A stretch of 64,000 nucleotides of DNA from Candidatus Coprovivens excrementavium. GTDB lineage: Bacteria > Bacillota_I > Bacilli_A > RF39 > UBA660. The stretch spans positions 124,001-188,000 of the forward strand of contig CALVVU010000001.1 in the NCBI GenBank assembly GCA_944363975.1, given 5' to 3'. The position numbers and the translations under genes are program-made. The first letter of the stretch is position 1; every line of letters starts with the position of its first letter. Positions 18,245 to 27,945 of this stretch are shown piece by piece. The notes beneath the pieces were generated by a model. It was not told the DNA's origin. It saw only the letters and a program-made list of their open reading frames with translations, and ran no database searches.

Positions 18245-19492
18245 TTATTTTTTTAATTCTTCAATTGCACGAGCGAGTCCTAAACGACCATATTCGTAAG
18301 TTAAACCACCTTGTTGATAAGCTATGTATGGTGGACGAATTGGAGCATCGGCACTTAGTTCAATAGATGATCCTTGTGTAAATGAACCTGAAGCCATTAT
18401 AACTTGATCTTCATAACCAGGCATATCCCATGGTAGTGGCAAAGAGTTAGAATCAATTGGCGAAGCCATTTGAATTCCTTGAATGTATTTAATTAGTTTT
18501 TGTTCATCATTAAAAATAATATTTTGGACAATATCAGTTCGATGTTCATTATATTTTGGTTCTACTTGATAACCTAAATCTTCTAGAGCAACACTTGTTA
18601 AAACTGCTGTTTTAAGAGCACTAGCAACAACACTTGGAGCCATATATAATCCTTGAAGAATAGCTTTATTAATTCCTAAACTTGGTCCTACTTCACGTCC
18701 TTCTCCAGGACAAGTTAATCTTTCACTGGCTAATTCAACTAAATCGTGATGACCAGCAATATAGGCACCATTAGGAGCAATACCACCACCTAAGTTTTTA
18801 ATAAGAGAGCCAACTATAATATCGGCACCATATGTTAGAGGTGTCTCTTTTTCAACAAATTCACAATAGCAATTATCAACCATTATTATTACTTCTTTAT
18901 CTACTTCTCGAATAGTTTTGATTACTTTTTCGACTTTATCAAGTGATATACTTTTTCTAGTAGAATATCCTTTACTTCTTTGAATTTCAATTAGCTTTAC
19001 TTTCTTTTCTTTTAAATATTCTGATATTTTATGATAATCAAAATCATCATTTATTAAATCTATTTGATCATATTTTATTCCGTAAGAAATAAGACTGCTA
19101 TTATTGGGTTTAATTCCTATTACTTCATGTAAAGTATCATATGGAGCTCCAGAAATTGAAAGCATTGTTTCGCTCGGTCTTAGAAAGGCAAATAAAGCAA
19201 CAGTTAGGGCGTGTGTCCCTGATATAAATTGACTTCTAACAAGAGCATCTTCAGCATCTAGGACATACGCGAATATTTTCTCAATATTGTCACGACCTAA
19301 ATCATTATAGCCATAACCAGTAGTACTATTAAAATAACCTTCTTGAACATTGTATTTATGAAAGGCAGATAAAACTTTTAAAGAGTTATAGCGACACGTA
19401 TCATCTATTTGAGCAAATATATCTTTTACTTTAGCCTCTTCTTCTTTAAGATAATTTAAAGTTTCTTTTGTTATTCCTAATTCTTCTAACAT
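18245..19492 (-). CDS. PLP-dependent enzyme of the YnbB (aluminium resistance/methionine gamma-lyase-like) family
   Basis: 415 residues, full length for the family. Fold-type I aminotransferase features: QFISGTHALTVALFAFLRP, IMVDNCYCEF, and the PLP-binding lysine in GSLIKNLGGG. The family is annotated as aluminium resistance protein or cysteine-sulfide lyase, but the true substrate is not settled. Its ATG overlaps the stop of the upstream SDR gene by one base (TAATG), so the two are co-translated. That pairing with a FabG-like dehydrogenase is not one I associate with this family. Confidence 0.9.
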   Translation of the reverse strand: MLEELGITKETLNYLKEEEAKVKDIFAQIDDTCRYNSLKVLSAFHKYNVQEGYFNSTTGYGYNDLGRDNIEKIFAYVLDAEDALVRSQFISGTHALTVALFAFLRPSETMLSISGAPYDTLHEVIGIKPNNSSLISYGIKYDQIDLINDDFDYHKISEYLKEKKVKLIEIQRSKGYSTRKSISLDKVEKVIKTIREVDKEVIIMVDNCYCEFVEKETPLTYGADIIVGSLIKNLGGGIAPNGAYIAGHHDLVELASERLTCPGEGREVGPSLGINKAILQGLYMAPSVVASALKTAVLTSVALEDLGYQVEPKYNEHRTDIVQNIIFNDEQKLIKYIQGIQMASPIDSNSLPLPWDMPGYEDQVIMASGSFTQGSSIELSADAPIRPPYIAYQQGGLTYEYGRLGLARAIEELKK

Positions 19493-20235
19493 TATATTCT
19501 TCCTCCATCTATTTTAATTATAGCGTCATTTAAATATGATGCTGTAGCTGCGAAATATATAGTTTCTGCAATTTCTTCTGGTTCAGCAAAGCGCTTTAAT
19601 AAAATGTGTTTATTTTCTTCGGCAATATACTCTTTTTCAAGTTCCTTATTCATCTCAGTGTTAACCCATCCAGGAGCAACACAGTTTACTTGAATATGAG
19701 GAGCATACTGGATAGCAAAATTATGGGTTAAGGAAATTAAGCCTGCTTTTGAAGCATCATAATCCATACTATAAGGATAGTAAGAATCTATTCCGTTAGT
19801 TGATGAAATGTTGACAATTCGACCATATCCTTGTTCTAACATAAGCTGACCTATGTATTTTGACATTAAAAATGGGCCAATTAAGTTGACGTCAAGTATT
19901 TGATGAAAATTGGCTACTGTTTTATCTTCAAGAGTTGTGTCAATTGCTATACCAGCATTATTAATTAAGCAATCGATTGTTTCATATTCTTTTTTGATAG
20001 TTGAGATCATTTTTTCGATATCCTTTTCTTGACTAACATCAGCTTTAACAAGAGTAACTTTGACATCATATTTAGATAATATTTCTTGACGAATATTTTG
20101 GGCTTGGAAATCATTTTCGACGTAGTTAATAATAATATTGTATCCGTGACTAGCAAATTCTTTGGCTGTTGCAGCACCAATACCTCTACTTCCACCCGTA
20201 ATTAAAACTGTTTTTTTATTATAAATTTGATTCAT
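19492..20235 (-). CDS. FabG-like short-chain dehydrogenase/reductase
   Basis: 247 residues from the ATG at 20235, chosen because AAGGAG precedes it. Classical SDR: NAD(P)-binding TGGSRGIGAA near residue 15, NNAG, the catalytic Ser in NISSTNG, and YDASK supplying Tyr and Lys. A 3-oxoacyl-ACP reductase role is possible, but it is not in a fatty-acid operon. It is co-translated with the downstream YnbB-like enzyme. Substrate unknown. Confidence 0.88.
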   Translation of the reverse strand: MNQIYNKKTVLITGGSRGIGAATAKEFASHGYNIIINYVENDFQAQNIRQEILSKYDVKVTLVKADVSQEKDIEKMISTIKKEYETIDCLINNAGIAIDTTLEDKTVANFHQILDVNLIGPFLMSKYIGQLMLEQGYGRIVNISSTNGIDSYYPYSMDYDASKAGLISLTHNFAIQYAPHIQVNCVAPGWVNTEMNKELEKEYIAEENKHILLKRFAEPEEIAETIYFAATASYLNDAIIKIDGGRI

Positions 20236-20261
20236 ATTAAGCTCCTTTTCTAACAAAAATT

Positions 20262-20270
20262 ATTATAGCA
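20262..20270 (-). promoter_or_regulatory. Extended -10 element of the SDR/YnbB operon
   Basis: Minus-strand TG-C-TATAAT. It is 15 nt from a divergent extended -10 at 20286. Confidence 0.55.
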
Positions 20271-20285
20271 TACCTTTCCTTAAAA

Positions 20286-20294
20286 TGTTATAAT
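20286..20294 (+). promoter_or_regulatory. Extended -10 element of the 74-residue gene
   Basis: TG-T-TATAAT, only 17 nt before the ATG, so the leader would be about 10 nt and consist mostly of the ribosome binding site AGGTG. Confidence 0.55.
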
Positions 20295-20310
20295 ACCTTT
20301 AGGTGATTTG

Positions 20311-20535
20311 ATGGAAACAAGAATCGATCCGCGACAAAGAGAAGTAATCTATAATATAGGAAAAGATTTTGCTTTAGAAGGATTAAGTTGGGAGAATTAT
20401 AAACCTTTTTCATTAGAATCTCAAGGTAATTTCCTTAATGAAGAAAAAGAAATATTTATGATGGGCTATAAAGAGGGTTTACAATTAATACAAGCATCTG
20501 GTGAAGAGGAAAAAGAAATAATAAGAACAAAGTAA
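20311..20535 (+). CDS. Small protein of unknown function
   Basis: 74 residues from the ATG at 20311 (AGGTG upstream). Charged and helical, with no membrane segment. The last codons form the left arm of the terminator shared with the helicase gene. No family recognised. Confidence 0.7.
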   Translation: METRIDPRQREVIYNIGKDFALEGLSWENYKPFSLESQGNFLNEEKEIFMMGYKEGLQLIQASGEEEKEIIRTK

Positions 20536-20555
20536 TTCTTATTATTTCTTTTTTA
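20512..20555. terminator. Bidirectional terminator
   Basis: A 16-bp stem, AAAGAAATAATAAGAA (20512-20527) with its complement at 20536-20551, plus T-run. It ends both the small + gene and the - helicase gene, whose coding ends lie in the stem. Confidence 0.8.
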
Positions 20556-22239
20556 TTGTTTCAACATATAATGAATATTTTTTTATTTCTTTAATAAAAA
20601 TAGATTCCCCTTGATAAGGGCATATTATATAAGTTTTATTCTTAGTTCTTGTTAATGCAACATAAAATAGTCTTCTTTCTTCTTCGTACGGAAAATTGTC
20701 ATGGTAATTATTAACATAACGAATAATTTTTTCATCTTGTTTTTGAGATGGAAAACCTATGATACTATCAATTAAGTTAATTAAGATTACGTTATCGCTT
20801 TCTAAACCTTTTGATTTATGAACTGTTAAGTAGCGAAATTTTATATTATTGTAAATATAAAAATCATTTTCTTTTATAAAGTCTTGGTCTAAATAATCAT
20901 TAATGTCTTTATTGTTACGTCCTAAAACCATTATTTCTTTTGAAGATATTTGTTCTAATAAATATTTTAATGCTCTAATTTTGTTATCATCATAATAAAT
21001 AATAATAGGTTTTGTCAGATGTTTTGATGAAACAAGTTTCTTTCTTTGTTGCTTTTTATTTTTCATAATAAAATTGCCAGCAACGTTAATTAATTCTTGA
21101 GGATTACGGTATGTGTTAATTATATGAAAAATTTTAGCATCTTTGAAATATTTAGAAAAGTTAAGAAAGATGGATAAATCACATCCTGTAAAACGATAAA
21201 TAGATTGAAAGTCATCGCCAACAGCTAGGAACTTGGCAGAAGTTTGTTTAATTATTTCATTTATAAAATTGAACTTAGTTAAAGAAGTATCTTGATATTC
21301 ATCAATTATAATATAATGCCAATGTTTTTTTAAAGGATTCTTTTTTAAAAGAGTTATACATTTATTTATCATGTCATTAAAATCGAGAGCATTTTCTTTT
21401 TGTAATTCATTTTCATATAGTAAGTAAATATTAATAATTAAAAGTAAGATATATTTATTTTTATAATATTCTTTTATATTAAAAGTAAAATGTATTTTAC
21501 GCAAAATAACTAAGAAATAAGATATAGAATAATTATTTGATTTAAATAAATTTATAAATGTTTTTATAACTTGTTTTAGAGAGAAAATGTCATAAGTAGA
21601 ATATCTCCTACCTAAAATATGTGTTAAAGCTTTTTGATATACTTGATTATTAGGAATTATTTCATCGAAAAATAAATCAATAATTTGCTCTAAATAATTT
21701 TCAGGGGCAATAAGATAAGAGATATTATTTTGTTTTAAAATTTCTAAAGCTAATTTATGAAAGGTATAAATATCTATATTTAAATGATAATTTTCATAGA
21801 TTTTATTTTTTAAGTTATTAGTAGCGTCATTAGTAAAAGAAATACATAATATATCTTGAGGATTTATTTTTTTTATTTTAACTAAATAAATTATTTTACC
21901 TATTATAGTTAAACTTTTTCCTGAACCAGCTCCAGCAATAACAAGAGTTGATGTTTCTTCAGAGATAACTACTCTACTTTGATAATCATCTAAAGAATAA
22001 CCGTTAATATTATCTAAAATAGAATATTTTTTTCTAACTTTGTTTATATATATTTGATTATGAAGAGAAATAATTTTTGAAATATTTCGATAGTCTTTTA
22101 AAAAATTTCTAGATTGATTACTTTTATTTTTTTTAATCTTTTTAAATAATGGCAAATATCTTTCTACTAAGTCTTTTGTTTCTGTTATAGAGATGTATTT
22201 ATCATTATTTATTTCATTATAAAAGTCTTCTATTGTTAT
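20542..22239 (-). CDS. UvrD/Rep-family (helicase IV-like) DNA helicase
   Basis: Superfamily 1 helicase motifs in order: Walker A IAGAGSGKS, ISFTND, IIDEYQDTS, GDDFQSIYRFTG, YRNPQE, VHKSKGLES and FYVALTRTKN. It should unwind DNA 3' to 5' using ATP; the short length lacks AddA or PcrA accessory domains. The start is unusual. The first conventional codon is a TTG at 22155 with only a poor ribosome binding site. The frame stays open upstream to a strong AGGAGG (22247-22252), followed by in-frame ATT (22242) and ATA (22239) but no ATG, GTG or TTG. I place the start at ATA 22239 (7-nt spacing), giving 565 residues; ATT is the alternative, and 22155 the conservative choice. Confidence 0.87.
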   Translation of the reverse strand: MTIEDFYNEINNDKYISITETKDLVERYLPLFKKIKKNKSNQSRNFLKDYRNISKIISLHNQIYINKVRKKYSILDNINGYSLDDYQSRVVISEETSTLVIAGAGSGKSLTIIGKIIYLVKIKKINPQDILCISFTNDATNNLKNKIYENYHLNIDIYTFHKLALEILKQNNISYLIAPENYLEQIIDLFFDEIIPNNQVYQKALTHILGRRYSTYDIFSLKQVIKTFINLFKSNNYSISYFLVILRKIHFTFNIKEYYKNKYILLLIINIYLLYENELQKENALDFNDMINKCITLLKKNPLKKHWHYIIIDEYQDTSLTKFNFINEIIKQTSAKFLAVGDDFQSIYRFTGCDLSIFLNFSKYFKDAKIFHIINTYRNPQELINVAGNFIMKNKKQQRKKLVSSKHLTKPIIIYYDDNKIRALKYLLEQISSKEIMVLGRNNKDINDYLDQDFIKENDFYIYNNIKFRYLTVHKSKGLESDNVILINLIDSIIGFPSQKQDEKIIRYVNNYHDNFPYEEERRLFYVALTRTKNKTYIICPYQGESIFIKEIKKYSLYVETIKKK

Positions 22240-22246
22240 AATTGTT

Positions 22247-22252
22247 CCTCCT
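22247..22252 (-). promoter_or_regulatory. Strong ribosome binding site with no ordinary start codon
   Basis: AGGAGG on the minus strand, with ATT 4 nt and ATA 7 nt downstream in the helicase frame. It is the main evidence that the helicase starts at a rare initiation codon. Confidence 0.6.
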
Positions 22253-22316
22253 AAGAACTCCTTGTAGAAGAAAAACCTTAAACATATTAAATCTTAAGTA
22301 TAAATGATTGTCAAAT

Positions 22317-22342
22317 AAAAAAGTGGTTTTAAAACCACTTTT
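22317..22342 (-). terminator. Terminator of the second Ig/CAP gene
   Basis: Palindrome AAAAGTGGTTTT with its complement (22319-22342), with A-run on the left giving the minus-strand T-tract. Confidence 0.85.
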
Positions 22343-23636
22343 AACTTGAGAAGAATTGAACCCAATAAGTTTTATTATTAAAAGTATATTTTCCAATACC
22401 AATTTTTGTATAAGCCTTATTAACCATGTTTTCATAATGACCTTTTGAATTATACCAACCGTTGCATGCACCTAAATCGTCAGAATAGCCATAGGCGAGA
22501 TTTTCGCCATATGTCCCACCTGCAGGAACTTTAAAATTAAAACCACTTTCTTCCCAAAAAGTATCCCAACTTTTTCCGTTTGGACGAGTATGTGAAAATT
22601 TATTGCCGTAAGCCATTTCCATAGCACGAATAGTTGCTAGAATACTTAAATTTTTATCTATTTTTAAACCAGTAAGTCCTTCTTCGCTACGATATTTATT
22701 AGTTTCTGTTAATATCGTATTTCTAGTTGCTGATAGACTATTATATAAGTTAGTAGCTTCAGGCTTCATAGAATTAATTGTACCATTATATCCTGAATAA
22801 TCATATTTAGTCTTTATATCTTGACGATTTACTTCTTTTTTAGTTCCGTTACTATAAACATCATAAGTTATCTTAGCAGTGGTAACTTCTTTTACTCCGT
22901 ATTTAATATCTTTACTTTTAATAATAACTTTTTCGGTAGTCTGTTTAACTACTTTTACTTCATTGGATGAAGAATTGTTAGATGCTGTTGTTGAAGTTTT
23001 ATTAGAATCTTTTTTTTCTGAAGTTGATGTTGAAGACTTATTAATTTTTAAGGTAGTATTTTTTTCAGTACATACTTGATTAATATCACATATTTTTAAA
23101 GATATATCATAGGTACCAACCTTTTTTAAATTAGCTTGATCAGAATTAACAAATTCAATAGTATATTTATCACTTCCACTATTGTCTTTATATGAAGAAA
23201 TAAAATCTTGTGGAAAGTATGAATTATTTTCAAAAATAGTAACATTTTTTAATTCTACCTCAGGAGCTGTAGTATCTACTATATTTAACTTACTACGATA
23301 ATTTTTATTACCAGATATTATGACATCATAACTAGTAACAACATCCGTTTTTAGTTCTACTTCTTTTTCATCTTGATAATATGTAATTGTTAAATCTTCA
23401 TTTGGAATATTTTCAAAAAAAGATGATACTTCTGGAGTTTTAGAATTGATTTCGATATTTACTTCTTCCTTAATTATAACACTATCATCTATTGCTTTTA
23501 TGGATTTAGGAGTTGCTTCTGAACTTTTAGATTCTTTATTAAGGTTAATAACAGCTATAAGACTGACAACAGTTAAACATATAATCCCTATTAAAAATAA
23601 CTTATCTTTTATCATATTAGTTAAATATTTTTTCAT
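22341..23636 (-). CDS. Membrane-anchored Ig-like/CAP-domain surface protein
   Basis: 431 residues. A short cytoplasmic N-terminus, membrane helix at about 12-30, an Ig-like module (DTTAPEVELKNVTIFENN, GTYDISLKICDINQVC), a Ser/Thr/Asn-rich linker near 205-225, and a C-terminal CAP domain from about residue 300. CAP hallmarks: ETNKYRSEEG, the His in FSHTRPNG, GENLAYG and SKGHYENM. It ends IGIGKYTFNNKTYWVQFFSS, nearly the same as the end of the protein at 10.0-11.7 kb, so the two are paralogues with different linkers. Extracellular; activity unknown. Confidence 0.88.
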   Translation of the reverse strand: MKKYLTNMIKDKLFLIGIICLTVVSLIAVINLNKESKSSEATPKSIKAIDDSVIIKEEVNIEINSKTPEVSSFFENIPNEDLTITYYQDEKEVELKTDVVTSYDVIISGNKNYRSKLNIVDTTAPEVELKNVTIFENNSYFPQDFISSYKDNSGSDKYTIEFVNSDQANLKKVGTYDISLKICDINQVCTEKNTTLKINKSSTSTSEKKDSNKTSTTASNNSSSNEVKVVKQTTEKVIIKSKDIKYGVKEVTTAKITYDVYSNGTKKEVNRQDIKTKYDYSGYNGTINSMKPEATNLYNSLSATRNTILTETNKYRSEEGLTGLKIDKNLSILATIRAMEMAYGNKFSHTRPNGKSWDTFWEESGFNFKVPAGGTYGENLAYGYSDDLGACNGWYNSKGHYENMVNKAYTKIGIGKYTFNNKTYWVQFFSS

Positions 23637-23731
23637 ACTATCAAACCTACTTTTTTTTAGTATATCATATCTCTAATAAGGATGTTTCTTTATTTTTAAC
23701 TCTTTACTTAATTTACTTATAATTTTTTACA

Positions 23732-23740
23732 TGTTATAAT
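23732..23740 (+). promoter_or_regulatory. Extended -10 element of the phosphoketolase gene
   Basis: TG-T-TATAAT, with a TTTACT at 23712-23717 as a possible -35 (17-nt spacer). Confidence 0.55.
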
Positions 23741-23769
23741 TAATTATGAATAAAATAAGGAGAATGGTT

Positions 23770-26121
23770 ATGAATGATTATGATACTAAAGAATATTTAG
23801 CAAAAATGAATAAATACTGGAATTCAGCTAATTATTTATCAGCTTGTCAACTTTATTTATTAGATAATCCATTATTAAAAAGAAAGTTAAAAAAAGAAGA
23901 TGTAAAGAAAAAGATAGTTGGACACTGGGGAACTATACCTGGTCAAACTTTTGTATATACTCATTTAAATAGAATTATAAATAAATATGATTTAAATATG
24001 ATTTATATATCTGGACCAGGACATGGTGGTAATGCTATAGTTAGTCATGTTTATTTAGAAGGAACTTATACTGAGTTTTATCCATCTATTTCTCAAGATG
24101 AAAGTGGTTTGAAAAAATTATTTAAACAATTTTCTTTTCCTGGAGGTATTTCATCTCATGTAGCTCCAGAAACACCTGGTTCTATTAATGAAGGTGGAGA
24201 GTTAGGATATAGCATGGCTCATGCTTTTGGGGCTGTATTTGATAATCCAGATTTAATTGCTGCTGTTGTAGTTGGAGATGGTGAAGCAGAAACAGCTAGT
24301 TTAGCAACTTCATGGCATTCAAATAAATTTTTAAATCCGGCAAATGACGGAGCGGTATTACCTATTTTACATTTAAATGGGTATAAAATAAGTAATCCTA
24401 CTATTTTTTCACGAATTAGTGAAGATGAATTAGTAAGCTTCTTCCACGGATGTGGATGGGAACCAATTATTGTTGCTGGTGATGACCCTACTTATATGCA
24501 TAAAGAGATGGCAAAGGCTTTAGATAAATGTGTTGAAAAAATAAAAATTATTCAAAATAATGCACGTAGTAAAAAAATTGAAGATCGTCCTTTTTGGCCA
24601 ATGATTATATTAAGAACACCAAAGGGATGGACTGGTCCAAAAATTGTTGATAATAAAGAAATTGAAGGTACATTTAGAGCACATCAAGTACCTATTGATA
24701 TGACAAAAGAAGAACATTTAGAATTATTAGAAAAATGGCTTAGAAGTTATCATCCTGAAGAGTTGTTTGACGCTATGGGAAAACTAATGCCTGAATTACA
24801 AGAACTAGCACCAAAAGGAAATAAAAGAATGGGAAGTAATCCTGTAGCTAATGGTGGACATCTATTAAAAGACTTAATATTGCCTGATTTTAGAAAATAT
24901 GCTTTAGATATTAAAAAACCTGGAGCAATAGAGGCTCAAGATATGATTGAACTTGGAAGATATGTTAGAGATGTATTTAAATTAAATGCTGAAAATAAGA
25001 ACTTTAGAATATTTGGTCCTGATGAAACGATGTCCAATCGATTGAATCATAGTTTTGAGGCTGAAAATAGAAGTTGGATGGCAGATTTAAAAGATAATGA
25101 CGAATTTTTAGCACATAATGGAAGAATAATGGATGGAATGTTATCTGAAAATATGTGCCAAGGTTGGCTTGAAGGATATTTACTAACAGGAAGACATGGT
25201 TTTTTTGCAAGTTATGAAGCATTTGTTAGAGTAATAGATTCTATGGCTTCTCAACATGCTAAATGGTTAAAGGTATGTAAACAACTATCATGGCGTGAGA
25301 AAATAGCTTCTCTAAATTATATTTTAACAAGTAATGTATGGCAACAAGATCATAATGGATATACACATCAAGATCCTGGATTTTTAGATCATTTAGCTAC
25401 AAAAAAAGCAGATATAACACGAATTTATCTACCACCAGATACTAATTGTTTACTTTCTTGCTTTGAGCATTGTATGAAAAGTAAAGATTATATTAACGTT
25501 TTAGTAGCCTCTAAGCACTTAAGACCACAATGGCTGACGATGGAACAAGCTGTTAAACATTGTACACAAGGACTTGGTATTTGGGATTTTGCAAGTAATG
25601 ATCAAGAAAGCGATCCGGATATTATTATTGCCTGTGCTGGTGAAACACCAACATTAGAAGCTTTAGCAGCAGTTTCGATACTACGAGAACATCTTCCTAA
25701 ATTACGAATAAGATTCATAAATGTTGTCGATTTATTTAAATTACAAACTAAGAGTAAACATCCACATGGATTAAGTGATGAGGAATATGATTCTTTGTTT
25801 ACAAGAAAGAAGCCAATATTATTTAACTTCCATGGATATCCATCTTTAATACATGAATTACTTTATGAGAGATATAATCATAATATAACTGTAAAAGGAT
25901 ATATGGAAGAAGGATCAATAACAACACCATTTGATATGCGTGTACAAAATGAAATAGATAGATATCACTTAGTTATTGAAGTCTGTAGAATGGTTCCTAA
26001 TTTAGGTAGTAAAGGAATTTACTTAAGTAAGTTAATGCGTGAAAAATTAGTAGAACATAAAGAGTATATTCGTGAATATGGTATTGATATGCCAGAAATA
26101 AGAGATTGGAAATGGAAATAA
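23770..26121 (+). CDS. xfp: Xylulose-5-phosphate/fructose-6-phosphate phosphoketolase
   Basis: 783 residues, normal family length, starting at the ATG 7 nt after AAGGAG. Cleaves xylulose 5-phosphate (and often fructose 6-phosphate) with phosphate to acetyl-phosphate plus glyceraldehyde 3-phosphate or erythrose 4-phosphate, using thiamine diphosphate. Signatures: [24 protein letters not shown], the ThDP/Mg motif around GDGEAET, and the C-terminal [13 protein letters not shown] region. Single-gene unit with its own promoter and a shared terminator. Implies a phosphoketolase-type fermentation with acetyl-phosphate available for ATP synthesis. Confidence 0.96.
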   Translation: MNDYDTKEYLAKMNKYWNSANYLSACQLYLLDNPLLKRKLKKEDVKKKIVGHWGTIPGQTFVYTHLNRIINKYDLNMIYISGPGHGGNAIVSHVYLEGTYTEFYPSISQDESGLKKLFKQFSFPGGISSHVAPETPGSINEGGELGYSMAHAFGAVFDNPDLIAAVVVGDGEAETASLATSWHSNKFLNPANDGAVLPILHLNGYKISNPTIFSRISEDELVSFFHGCGWEPIIVAGDDPTYMHKEMAKALDKCVEKIKIIQNNARSKKIEDRPFWPMIILRTPKGWTGPKIVDNKEIEGTFRAHQVPIDMTKEEHLELLEKWLRSYHPEELFDAMGKLMPELQELAPKGNKRMGSNPVANGGHLLKDLILPDFRKYALDIKKPGAIEAQDMIELGRYVRDVFKLNAENKNFRIFGPDETMSNRLNHSFEAENRSWMADLKDNDEFLAHNGRIMDGMLSENMCQGWLEGYLLTGRHGFFASYEAFVRVIDSMASQHAKWLKVCKQLSWREKIASLNYILTSNVWQQDHNGYTHQDPGFLDHLATKKADITRIYLPPDTNCLLSCFEHCMKSKDYINVLVASKHLRPQWLTMEQAVKHCTQGLGIWDFASNDQESDPDIIIACAGETPTLEALAAVSILREHLPKLRIRFINVVDLFKLQTKSKHPHGLSDEEYDSLFTRKKPILFNFHGYPSLIHELLYERYNHNITVKGYMEEGSITTPFDMRVQNEIDRYHLVIEVCRMVPNLGSKGIYLSKLMREKLVEHKEYIREYGIDMPEIRDWKWK

Positions 26122-26164
26122 AAACAATATTATCTGAAGTGAATTCCAAATAGTTTATAAAAAT

Positions 26165-26206
26165 AAAAAGAAGATTTAGCTTTTTTCTAAATCTTCTTTA
26201 TTTTTA
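26165..26206. terminator. Bidirectional terminator after xfp
   Basis: AAAGAAGATTTAG (26167-26179) pairs with CTAAATCTTCTTT (26187-26199), flanked by A- and T-runs. Convergent with the membrane protein gene. Confidence 0.85.
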
Positions 26207-27121
26207 TTCTTGAATATTTTGGTTGTTTACTTTATCTTGAGTATCTTGCTCTAAATTATCTAAAGATTGATTGCTAATATTTGGCGAATTAAAAGATTCA
26301 TTTGATGTATTTGATTCTTCTCTAGATTGGGTAATATTTTTTTTCTTGACTATTGATTTTATAATAATATTAGCAATTATTAAAATAATAGCAACGATTA
26401 GACATATAATACCTATATTAACTAATTGATTAGATATAGTTTCAAATAACTGAGAACCTATATCATTACTAGAATTAATATCAGAACTTATGAAAGATAA
26501 CACCTTACCAAATAAACCACTTGCTAAAGCATTAAAAATTAAAATAGTAGCTAGATGAGTTAAGATTTTTCGTCCTCTTAATAGGACTATTACAATAGCA
26601 CAAACTAAAACAACTATAACTAAACTAATAATTATTGAATTAGAAAATATAATTCGGAATATTGGAGTTACTGATTCATCTTCTACTGGTTTATTTTCAG
26701 CTATTGTATTATCAATTTCATTAAAGTATTCATCTACTAAAGATTCATCTACTTCTTTACCAGTTTCATTTTCATATTTTTGGCACGCTTCTATTATTAA
26801 ATCTTTCAATTTAGTTGTTGATTCCTCATAATCAACACCAACACCTAGATAATATTTTAAATACTGGGTTATCATATTATTAAAAGCAAGTTCAATTTCT
26901 TCTTTATCAGCATATTCTTCTAATTCGAAATCTGTTGTATTAAGAATATCATTGAAATAGTCGTCCCCTATTATTTCTAATTCACCATCAAAGTTATAAG
27001 TAATATAATTTATTATTGTTGGTCCAGTAAGTAATGAACGAGTAGCAAATATAATTGTTATACAAAAAATTGTTACAAACATTATAAGCCCTAGAAAAAA
27101 AGATATTATTTTTTTTATCAT
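26204..27121 (-). CDS. Multi-pass membrane protein of unknown function
   Basis: 305 residues. A signal-anchor helix at about 6-27 is followed by about 130 acidic residues that should be extracellular. Then come three hydrophobic helices between about 158 and 260, and a polar Ser/Asn/Gln-rich C-terminal tail. TAGGAGTTG precedes the ATG. It is divergent from the Sir2 gene. No family recognised. Confidence 0.8.
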   Translation of the reverse strand: MIKKIISFFLGLIMFVTIFCITIIFATRSLLTGPTIINYITYNFDGELEIIGDDYFNDILNTTDFELEEYADKEEIELAFNNMITQYLKYYLGVGVDYEESTTKLKDLIIEACQKYENETGKEVDESLVDEYFNEIDNTIAENKPVEDESVTPIFRIIFSNSIIISLVIVVLVCAIVIVLLRGRKILTHLATILIFNALASGLFGKVLSFISSDINSSNDIGSQLFETISNQLVNIGIICLIVAIILIIANIIIKSIVKKKNITQSREESNTSNESFNSPNISNQSLDNLEQDTQDKVNNQNIQE

Positions 27122-27177
27122 ATAATCAACTCCTACAAATATTATAATAGTTAATAGATATTTTGGCTATCATTTTT

Positions 27178-27186
27178 TGATATAAT
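27178..27186 (+). promoter_or_regulatory. Extended -10 element of the Sir2 gene
   Basis: TG-A-TATAAT, 16 nt before the ATG; the implied leader is about 9 nt. Confidence 0.5.
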
Positions 27187-27201
27187 ATAATTGGTGATTT
27201 T

Positions 27202-27918
27202 ATGGATGATTTATTAACTTTACAAAAACTAATTGATAATGCTCAGAAAATTGTCTTTTTCGGAGGCGCTGGTGTCAGTACTGAGTCAGGTATTAAGGAT
27301 TTTAGAAGTAAAGATGGTTTATATAATCAAAAATATGATTATCCACCAGAGGTGTATCTTAGTCGTTCTTTTTTTAATGAACATCCAGAATTATTTTTTA
27401 AGTTTTATAAAGATAAATTAAATTGTTTAAATGCAGAACCTAATATATGTCATAAGTATTTGGTAAAATTAGAAAATGAAGGCAAATTAAAAGCTATTAT
27501 TACACAAAATATTGACGGATTACATGAAAAAGCAGGTTCAAAGAAGGTCTTACTTTTGCATGGAACTATTTACAAAAATTATTGTATGAAATGTCATAAG
27601 TCTTATGAAGCTAAAGATATTTTTGAAAAGGAAGGAATACCAAGATGTTCTTGTGGAGGAATAATTAAACCAGATGTTGTATTGTATGAAGAAAATTTAG
27701 ATGAAGATGTTGTTCGAAAAGCAATTGAAGCAATCGAGGACTGTGATTTACTCATTGTAGCTGGAACTTCTTTAGTAGTTTATCCTGCTGCTTCATTCAT
27801 TAACTACTATAGAGGTGATCAGTTAGTAATTATTAATAAAGATGTAACACCATATGATAGGAAAGCTAATTTAGTAATTAATGATAAATTAGGTAATGTT
27901 TTTAGTAAATTAAAATAG
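27202..27918 (+). CDS. cobB: NAD-dependent protein deacylase, Sir2 family
   Basis: 238 residues, full length. Removes acyl groups from protein lysines, using NAD and giving nicotinamide and O-acyl-ADP-ribose. NAD-binding GAGVSTESGIKDFR (residues 22-35), TQNIDGLH (101-108), the catalytic His120 in LLHG, and a zinc site C128, C131, C149, C151. The Cys spacing is intact, so it should be active. Monocistronic, with a very short leader and a shared terminator. Confidence 0.95.
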   Translation: MDDLLTLQKLIDNAQKIVFFGGAGVSTESGIKDFRSKDGLYNQKYDYPPEVYLSRSFFNEHPELFFKFYKDKLNCLNAEPNICHKYLVKLENEGKLKAIITQNIDGLHEKAGSKKVLLLHGTIYKNYCMKCHKSYEAKDIFEKEGIPRCSCGGIIKPDVVLYEENLDEDVVRKAIEAIEDCDLLIVAGTSLVVYPAASFINYYRGDQLVIINKDVTPYDRKANLVINDKLGNVFSKLK

Positions 27919-27945
27919 ACATTTCAATTTGAAATGTCTATTTTT
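27912..27945. terminator. Bidirectional terminator between the Sir2 and lipid kinase genes
   Basis: A 15-bp stem, AAAATAGACATTTCA (27912-27926) and its complement (27930-27944), loop ATT. The + stop codon is in the stem. Confidence 0.85.
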
